A stretch of 64,000 bases of DNA, taken from Diphasiastrum complanatum (Eukaryota; Streptophyta; Lycopodiopsida; Lycopodiales; Lycopodiaceae). Shown one piece after another: positions 57,351 to 64,000 of the stretch (positions are counted from its first letter, which is position 1; every line of letters starts with the position of its first letter). The position numbers were made by a program, and so were the translations under genes. Location of the stretch: assembly GCA_029204225.1 (NCBI GenBank), contig CM055095.1:16448442-16512441 (forward strand). The letters run 5' to 3'. A model generated the notes under the pieces. That model was not told the DNA's origin and did not search any database. It saw nothing but the letters and a program-made list of their open reading frames with translations.

Positions 57351-58430
57351 CTTGATTTTTTTGGATTTCTATTTTCTTGGTATTGTTGTTTTTTGATACT
57401 ATTGATATTGATCTTTGATACTCCCGTTCTTTGGTTCTACAGATACACATCCACCTCTTGCTGTTTGGAACTATTTTTAAGTTTTTACTCAACTGATATT
57501 TTGCTCTTTTGCACTCTTGGGACTTTCGGTACTTATAGAAGCTTATAAATAACTATTCATTTTCTATTTGGTACTTATGAAAACTTGTGTAAGATATATG
57601 TTTGGTACTTTTGGTAGTCTATATTCTTTTCAAATAACTTTTCTTTTCGTTGTTTGGTTCTCATGAAACATTTGGTACTTCTAGTGTGTAGAAAGTACTG
57701 TTGTTTGTTGCTCTTTGGTGCTTTTGATAGTTTTGGTAGTTTTTAACGTTTCTCAATTTGTTGTTTGCAACATTTTGGTACTTTTCGATCTACTAGCATT
57801 TTGTTATTTGGTGCTTTTGGATATTTTGGAAGTTTTGGTACTTGTGGTATTTCAAGTGTTTTCAAAACTACTATTTTGTACTTTGAGACTTGCGATAGTT
57901 TTTGATCGACTGATTTTTTGACCTTTGGTACTTTGGTATTTTAAAAAGCTTATATATAGCTATTCAACGTGTAATGTGCTTGGTAGCTGCAATGTGCAAC
58001 AACAAGACAATTTTCTGAGACTGCATTTTGACATTTTTTGAAACCCTCGATTACCAAAGTTTGATACTATTGGTACTTGTTGATACATGTTGGTTTGCTT
58101 TTTGTTGTAAGATTGAAGTCTCGAAGTCGTATGCCACTGATTGGTACTAAAGAAGCAATATTTGGATTGAATGTTTGTATACGAAAGTCGTGTGCTGTTC
58201 AAACATAGATTGTGCGCGATGTTGGTACTCGTTTCGGCCTATATGGCACTGTTTTAGTCTTGTTACCAAATTGGTAGTATCTAAGCATTAATTGGTAATT
58301 TTCAATTTCTATACTATTTTGGTAGTGTTGTCGTGTCAGTGGAACTCTCGAATACCGAAGATTGGTACTATTGGACTTATCGTGTAACAATTTTGATACT
58401 CCAGACTACCAAAATAGGTTCTTTAATTTA
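57350..58430. repeat. GGTACT-rich repeat region
   Basis: Variants of TTGGTACTTTTGGTAGTTTT (and GATACT) occur more than 25 times, first in plus orientation and, from about 58050, mixed with complementary ATTACCAAA. Frames through it are low-complexity. It lies beyond the 3' end of the minus-strand CACTA coding region (58939), where CACTA elements carry subterminal transposase-binding repeats, so that role is plausible. No CACTA terminus was found. Confidence 0.75.
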
Positions 58431-58938
58431 ATATCTCGTGTCTCATTTTCATTCTAAAATCCTCCAAATTGGTCTATTGGATTTATTATGTGTACCATTT
58501 TTATTTTAAAATCTAGAGTATTTGTTACAATTTTTTTTTAATTCAGTTGTATTCACAGTTTGCAAATGGATCTCACTTTTGGAATTTGTTACCTATCAAC
58601 ACATGGAATTCCATTTTCTATCAACATTGGTTGCCATATGCACAAGTGAATAAAGAAATTCATGTATCACAAAAAAATGATGACCACAAATTGTGTACTC
58701 ACATGCGTCGACTTCTTGTTTGATGTCAACTAGTCAATTAACAAAGTGTAATCACATCTGTGAGCAATATGATTAATATTACAATGAGTTGAAATACATC
58801 GTACTGTTTCACTTATTCATTCGGTGGTTCATCGTTATCATTTGCCGCATCATCATGCGACAAATCTGCTAAACCAAATGAGTCTATCATTAATTCTATC
58901 CAAATATCTCCTATAGTTTCATCATTAGAAAGTTGATC
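58431..58938. other. No supported gene
   Basis: AT-rich sequence between the GGTACT-rich region and the CACTA C-terminal exon. It is probably 3' non-coding sequence of the minus-strand CACTA. Confidence 0.4.
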
Positions 58939-59148
58939 TTAATCAAAAGCTAATGGCAACGGTGACAATGAGTGAGATTGAGAAGGTGTGTCATGTGTCG
59001 TCGATCCATCCAATGATGATGCATCATGCTCAACATCATCATTAGCTTGTGAAGCTTGCACATGATCATCCTCCAAAAATGTGTCATCAAACCCATCATC
59101 ACGATCTTGTTCATGAGGTGCATTAGTTGGTAGCACCATGTCCTTCAC
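58939..59148 (-). pseudogene. CACTA copy 2: acidic C-terminal segment
   Basis: The frame reads NAPHEQDRDDGFDDTFLEDD, then QANDDVEHDASSLDG, a strongly acidic serine/histidine-rich tail. It follows the DUF4216-like exon by about 250 bp on the same strand. An acidic tail at this position is common in plant CACTA transposases. No domain is seen. Confidence 0.5.
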
Positions 59149-59403
59149 GACATCTCTATCTTCAAAAATTCTTTTACTTCGCTTGAATTACATACCACCA
59201 TTTTGGATCTGAATGATTGGGGTGAAAGACCACCTGTAATTGATTGATATTACCACAAACGTTGACTCGTAGTTAGTATCCATAGCTATGTTATAGTTGC
59301 TTGATTTTTACTATACACAATATACATTTTTTGTAGTATACTGAAAATCAATTGATTGACAACAAAAGAGCATAGACATCTTGAAGACATAGAATAAATG
59401 TAC

Positions 59404-59815
59404 TTACTTTGTTGAGGAAAAACAAATGTATCGTTTTGATCTGTTGGCAGAGTCAATGGCAAAATAACCACTCTCATCTTTCCTGATAGTTGCATTGGGA
59501 CCATTGCAAATAACTTTGAACCATTTGACATCAAATATGAAAAAGCTGAATTTTCCTAAATCCAACTTCAAGGATGTCATTGATTGTCCCAAAATAATCA
59601 AGTTGAGAAGAGAGTAAATTGGTGTCCGTCGTGCTTGCTCGACTCTCTTGGATAAAATTTGCCATGACTCCACAATCGTACATGTTTCTATTTTTTGTCA
59701 ATGTGCTCCGTACAAAATTGTCTTCTATGTGTTCATAGTGCATTGTATTTTTTATACTGAAAAAAATAGAACTAAATATATTAGGGATACAACAAACATG
59801 TACAAAATTGCACAA
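59404..59815 (-). pseudogene. CACTA copy 2: DUF4216-like exons
   Basis: One frame reads RNMYDCGVMANFIQESRAST and SQLDYFGTINDILE. The next overlapping frame reads LDLGKFSFFIFDVKWFKVIC, then IRKDESGYFAIDSANR. The Y-x-G-x-x-x-D-I-x-E segment, F-x-F-x-V-x-W, and K-D-x-x-G-F form the DUF4216 pattern found at the C-terminus of plant CACTA transposases. A frame change separates the halves. The first copy at 15 kb ends just before this domain. Confidence 0.8.
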
Positions 59816-59859
59816 ACAAATTTTTTTATTAACATGTGAATGATGATGATCATCATAAC

Positions 59860-60404
59860 TTACATGTAAATCGCACCCCCTTGTATATTCCCACTCTCTC
59901 TCTCTCTTACTTCCTGGTTGTTTGTCGAGGCTTCTCTAAGGGCCTCACGCAGCCAATCAAGCGTCATGTCCTTGGGTAGAAGGGCAAGGTCAGGTGGATA
60001 TGGTTGTCTTCCATGCCCTCTCCTGAAAGTATATCGAGCGGTTTGTCTACGAGCTTTGGCCTCTTCATATAGTAAATTCCAATTTTGCATTTCCTCACTA
60101 TTAAGAATGCAAAACTTATTTTTACCTTCTCCCTAAAGGACTCACTCATTCTCATGATCGCTCCTTTTCCTTGAGGAACTTCCCCAACAACACGCTCATC
60201 ATCTTTCTTATACCAAAGACGAGGAATAGAAGGATCGCTATGAGCAAGGAACTCAATGATGTAAACCATGGACTCTTTCACTAGCCATCCTTCCACCATG
60301 CTACTCTCAGGCCTTGCTCTTTGTCTTACAAAGCCTTTCAATGCTTTCATGGATTGTTCCAAGAAAAACATCCAACGACTATGGATAGTGTCTTGTGAAG
60401 GCAC
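59860..60404 (-). pseudogene. CACTA copy 2: DUF4218-like and linker exons
   Basis: The frame 59964-60404 starts within RWMFFLEQSMKALKGFVRQR and continues SMVEGWLVKESMVYIIEFLA, DPSIPRLWYKKDDERVVGE and SFREKV up to a donor. The next exon (60090-59880) reads NWNLLYEEAKARRQTARY and LALLPKDMTLDWLREALREA. Both align in order with 14322-14841 of the first copy. Here the DUF4218 piece is uninterrupted, whereas copy 1 has a stop in it. Confidence 0.85.
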
Positions 60405-60419
60405 CCTTTCGCAAAAAAT

Positions 60420-60720
60420 TTACTTGCAGAATGTCAAGACCCCGTGCTTCCAAAAACAAGCTCGCAACTTTGACATTTGTCCACCCACGTACAAAGGAGT
60501 GGATGCCAAGCCACACATCATCTCTTCTTCCCTTGTCAATGTGGCCAGATCGGGTGGATTCGTGAAGAATACATCCATCATGTCATCCATGTCCCACTCG
60601 TCTTCATGCGCTGTGAATGGCACATCCTTGTGTATTGTGTCTCTTGGGACATATCTTCGTGCAAGTCCATGAGTGCATGCGAGAAAAGTGGTGGCTGGGC
60701 ATGAAAAGAACCTTGGCCGC
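60420..60720 (-). other. Open stretch upstream of CACTA copy 2, unrecognised
   Basis: The minus frame reads AHEDEWDMDDMMDVFFTNPP, then LATLTREEEMMCGLAS and LRACFWKHGVLTFC. It occupies the place where the tnp2 core should be, but shows none of its motifs, so the 5' part of copy 2 has been replaced or rearranged. From 60721 to 61149 nothing is recognised. Confidence 0.35.
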
Positions 60721-61149
60721 CATTGTCAGGGTGAGAAGGCCCCGCAGTCTCTAGTCTCTTCTTAGAGATTTTGACAATCTGCGAGTAAATTCTCTGCGAG
60801 TTTTGCGAGTTCCTCTCTCAAACGAATCTAAAAATGACTGATAAAGGTTGCGACTTATAAGCGATAGAATGAACACTATCTATAAGTAAGGTTAAATTGT
60901 TGATTCAAACAACTAACTCAGAAGCAACACTTCTAACTTGCTTAGTTTTATTGGATTTAGCAAATATTTCAATGTCTAGGTGTGGATCCAAGACGCCACA
61001 TTCAATCTGATTCTAATCCCACCTAGGTTTATAAGCAATTCTCATCAAGAAACCACTATTACCTAGCGAGAAATTGTCTCTACACAATTCTCATCAATAT
61101 GCGTATGTTTTAATGACTAGTTTGTGCATGCAAATAAATTTAGTCCAGA

Positions 61150-61415
61150 GATTGATTTGTCTATAAGAAGAGTTGCTTTACTTTTGTCGTGTACTAGCAT
61201 GATTGTTTCTTCTTCTCTCAGCTTCTTGCTACCAATTATTGTCATATGTTTGTCAATATACCTACTATGGTTTCAGAAGAAGCAAAAAGTAGTGGTATTA
61301 GTGATAGATGTTGCACATCCACAAGTAAAGACATCATATTGTTCTTCATATATGATACGTATTTTACATGTCATAGCATGCTTATCACTAACTTGTTGTC
61401 AACGTGTCATGCTTT
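61150..61415 (+). repeat. Dispersed repeat, inverted copy of 37775-38055
   Basis: It matches the reverse complement of 37775-38055 with few differences. It ends near TCATGCTTTTGG and is followed at once by a TATA-type microsatellite. Confidence 0.88.
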
Positions 61416-61421
61416 TGGAGT

Positions 61422-61463
61422 AATATATGTATATATATCTATATCTATATCTATATCTATATA

Positions 61464-61520
<57 letters not shown>

Positions 61521-61537
61521 CTATATCTATATCTATA

Positions 61538-61620
<83 letters not shown>
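61422..61620. repeat. (AT)n/(ATCT)n microsatellite, about 200 bp
   Basis: AT dinucleotides with two ATATCT sub-arrays. Frames through it give only tyrosine-isoleucine repeats. Confidence 0.97.
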
Positions 61621-61622
<2 letters not shown>

Positions 61623-62394
61623 CTTCATGTAAACTATTTGCTTAGATTCTTGTTAGTACCTGAGATATATGGCTCAAATTCCATCTAAGAGTCAAATGAT
61701 ATTTTTCATCATTTGGTATAAAGTCTTGCAATGGCCATCTTTTAGAAAGGGCCCACTGTAAAAATAGTGCTATGATCATATACATGCTAGTTTAAATAAG
61801 TTATAAAACCATGAAGCTAACATTGGAGGTGATTGTATTCCATGCCTATCTTTGAAAGCTTTAAGTTGTATTTAGGCTTTATTGGTTGACACATCATAAC
61901 CTTGTTTAACATTAGATTGAGATTAAAAGCTCATTCTTTTTTTTAAAAAAAATCTATAGCTTTATTAATATGATGGTTTTAAACTATTTTTTTAGGGAAG
62001 ACATTCCAAAGAAAAAAAATAGTTCTTGAAATACTATAGTACACACCTACATTTGTGAAAATACCAATATCGGGAATTGTTTGACAAATCATAACTCTCT
62101 TATAATCCAATCAAAATCAATTCTCATATTCCTAAATTTCTAAATGTATGAAAAATACACACACCAAAGAATTAAATTCATTCACTTAGAGAGAGAAATG
62201 AAATTTTGAAAAAAAAAAATTTACATGAAATGGGCTGCTTGTGGGGTGGAGTGTGCTTGGGTTGAGGCATGTGAGATTCCTTGTCGACACGGGTGGATAT
62301 TTGGGTCTAGTACATAAATATTTAAAAAAAATACAAAAATGCAATTTTGTACACATTTCCACAACTCTAGTGCTAAGCTTTTGGGTCATCGTGA
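61621..62394. other. No supported gene
   Basis: AT-rich. Short frames near 62186-62434 on both strands have no recognisable domain. Confidence 0.4.
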
Positions 62395-63096
62395 GCATGT
62401 CACATATTTTGGAATTGAACTCAATGTCTCTCACAACAAGGTAACATCAGTGCATCTTTGGCACATTAACAATACAAAAGTCTAAATCATGTTCTAGATA
62501 GAGCATTAGTGCTACTTGACCCACTTAGAGATAGCAACTTGACAAACTTAGAGCTATAAACATAAAGAGTATATAGATCAATACATTTCTTTTTCGTTTC
62601 CACACGAAACTAATTTGTTTTGTTTCATTGATATGATATTGATATCTCTAGTGTTTATATTCTCTACTCAATTTATTTTTTAACATTTGAAATGTCCCAG
62701 TTTTTAAACATAATATTTTAACAAACTATAGAATTCAATATCTGTAATTCTCATATGGTGCATGTATATAATGTACACAAGGATTATGTTGACATATTGA
62801 ATGCTTAATTCTTGTTTATATTTCAACTTTCAATCTTTCATTTACATTTATTTGACTATGATTCTTTTGACCCTAATATGACAACTTAATGGCTACTAAA
62901 GGTACAAGCTCTTGACCAATATTCTTGTCAAATTAGATTAATGAAGAGTAGATATTGCTTTCCTATGGAGTAAAACCATCACCATAAGGGGTAAATTTAA
63001 CTTGCTCTATCATTACCACGCATCCCACAACTCATACAAGCTACTCATGAAATGCAATCATATGAACAAAATAATGGATGTGAATAACTTTTATGA
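62395..63096 (-). repeat. Segment X, inverted copy of 45173-45866
   Basis: See 45173. Here the segment is in reverse orientation, while the neighbouring segment Y (63106 onward) keeps the direct orientation. Confidence 0.88.
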
Positions 63097-63105
63097 GACA
63101 CTAGA

Positions 63106-63709
63106 AGCATAGTAATTCAACTTGGTGGTAACTAAGCCAAATCATTGATATATAATACATCATCTACAATGAATTATAGATGATCGGCCCTGGTGTGTGT
63201 GAGGGTGTGGCGTGCTTTGGGTTGGGCTTTCCTTTTGGCCACATGCCCATGTGTGAGAATAAGATATAATTTACGTGATGTATACATGTATTTGTGTGAG
63301 GATAAGATATAATAAAAGTGATGTATGCATCACTAGAAGCTTTGCTTTATGGAAAGTGTCAAATTGTTAAGAAATTAAAAGAAAAGATCTACTGCATTGT
63401 AGTTTAAACAAAACTCACTCATATGGTAAGCTCACCTAGAATTGACACCTCATGAATTCACAATAAACATCTGCTACTGCAGCAAAGCTAAAAAAAATAT
63501 GGATCATAACAAATGAGAATAGAAGATCTACATCCAGTAATGTGTTGTGTGCTTTTGTGATCATCGTAAAGAAGAAGATGATGTATATCTACTAAAATCA
63601 TCAATGGAAATAACCAATTAAATAAAATCATCAATGAAAGTATCAGAACATGCTTGTTCCATCACTGATTGATGTAATGCTAGTGTGGATGATGCGATTT
63701 GTTGATTAT
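63106..63709 (-). repeat. Segment Y: 3' flank of the duplicated gene, copy 2
   Basis: It matches 45862-46600 in direct orientation. It has two copies of the 44-bp unit (63241-63327), one fewer than copy 1, and lacks the 65-bp duplication. It lies directly downstream of the intact exon on the minus strand and therefore includes its 3' untranslated region. Confidence 0.85.
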
Positions 63710-63931
63710 TCATGTGTTGGGAGTGGGCATTGAGGGCTCGAAAATGGGATTGCCATCAGCCCCAACTCGCAGCCAGTGCAAGTCCACTGAGTAAGAGTGA
63801 TACATTTGAGATGAGAGCCTCATGGCTGCTGCATGTGCTGGCTTGTGAATAGCTCGCGTTGCTGATTCTCTTGATTCCCAAATGCACATCGCCAAACACT
63901 CTCTCCTGCTATTCAGCTTTCCATACCAATA
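63710..63931 (-). CDS. Host gene last exon, UPF0643-like, intact copy (partial gene)
   Basis: After a CGAACAG acceptor the exon reads YWYGKLNSRRECLAMCIWES, then ATRAIHKPAHAAAMRLSSQM, YHSYSVDLHWLRVGADGNP and IFEPSMPTPNT with a TGA at 63710-63712. The frame is open further right, but the splice junction matches the exon at 46815. The first exon should lie beyond 64000, about 490 bp away if copy 1 is a guide. WYG...A-C-I-W-x-S-R-E, H-x-x-A-x-x-L and Y-x-x-Y-x-L/V-x-x-x-W are the features that resemble UPF0643. The biochemical role is unknown. Confidence 0.6.
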   Translation of the reverse strand, partial: YWYGKLNSRRECLAMCIWESRESATRAIHKPAHAAAMRLSSQMYHSYSVDLHWLRVGADGNPIFEPSMPTPNT

Positions 63932-64000
63932 CTGTTCGATCCATTCATTCACCAACCAAACTATCTCATCAAATCTCAATCCAACTCTCGCTCTGTGCGC

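Noticed and set aside
61246-61688. Tyrosine-isoleucine repeat frames
   Set aside because: Translations of the AT/ATCT microsatellite with no start context or domain.

Overview
This window is repeat-dominated nuclear DNA of a land plant. The evidence is AT-rich sequence, GT-AG introns, En/Spm (CACTA) DNA transposons with plant-type transposase domains, Ty1/copia and Ty3/gypsy chromovirus-like retrotransposons, and many very long (CT)n arrays. I see no prokaryotic, organellar or viral-genome signature. The exact lineage cannot be fixed from the sequence; a large-genome plant is likely.

Layout. 0-3.3 kb: a minus-strand copia gag relic, degenerate short repeats and a plus-strand copia relic. 3.6-15.05 kb: a decayed multi-exon CACTA transposon. 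Its N-terminal exons encode a zinc-binding segment, a histidine/proline repeat and a SET (methyltransferase-type) domain, followed by tnp2 and DUF4218-like exons. An almost intact, young Ty1/copia element (5926-12070, 682-bp LTRs, 5-bp target duplication) is nested inside one of its exons. 15-24 kb: broken Ty3/gypsy ends and LTRs, a duplicated non-coding block, and a copia pol relic with its 3' LTR and a 142-bp (CT)n. 24.6-31 kb: a degenerate Ty3/gypsy gag-protease-RT. It is fused to a 660-codon, mostly open, coiled-coil frame that ends just before another LTR. 31-37.4 kb: sparse DNA with a 485-bp tandem duplication, microsatellites, a perfect 20-bp hairpin and a copia LTR with its primer-binding site. 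37.7-42.2 kb: a minus-strand copia gag/protease relic and a degenerate proline-rich reading frame beside a 184-bp (CT)n. 42.3-45 kb: direct repeats, including units of about 780 bp that each end in a (CT)n array. 45.2-47.6 kb and 62.4-64 kb: two copies of a gene 3' region. One is a broken two-exon gene (minus strand, 47608-46714). The other keeps an intact last exon (63931-63710) and continues off the right edge. 48.6-56.6 kb: LTR fragments, a gypsy gag fragment joined to a truncated minus-strand copia, and that copia's LTR. 56.6-60.7 kb: an unrecognised reading frame, a GGTACT-rich repeat region and a second, minus-strand CACTA fragment with DUF4218- and DUF4216-like parts. 61-62 kb: an inverted copy of the 37.8 kb repeat and a long AT microsatellite.

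Almost every coding sequence belongs to a mobile element. Only the paired minus-strand gene at 46.7-47.6 and 63.7-64 kb looks like an ordinary host gene. The most unusual item is the SET domain built into a CACTA transposase gene.
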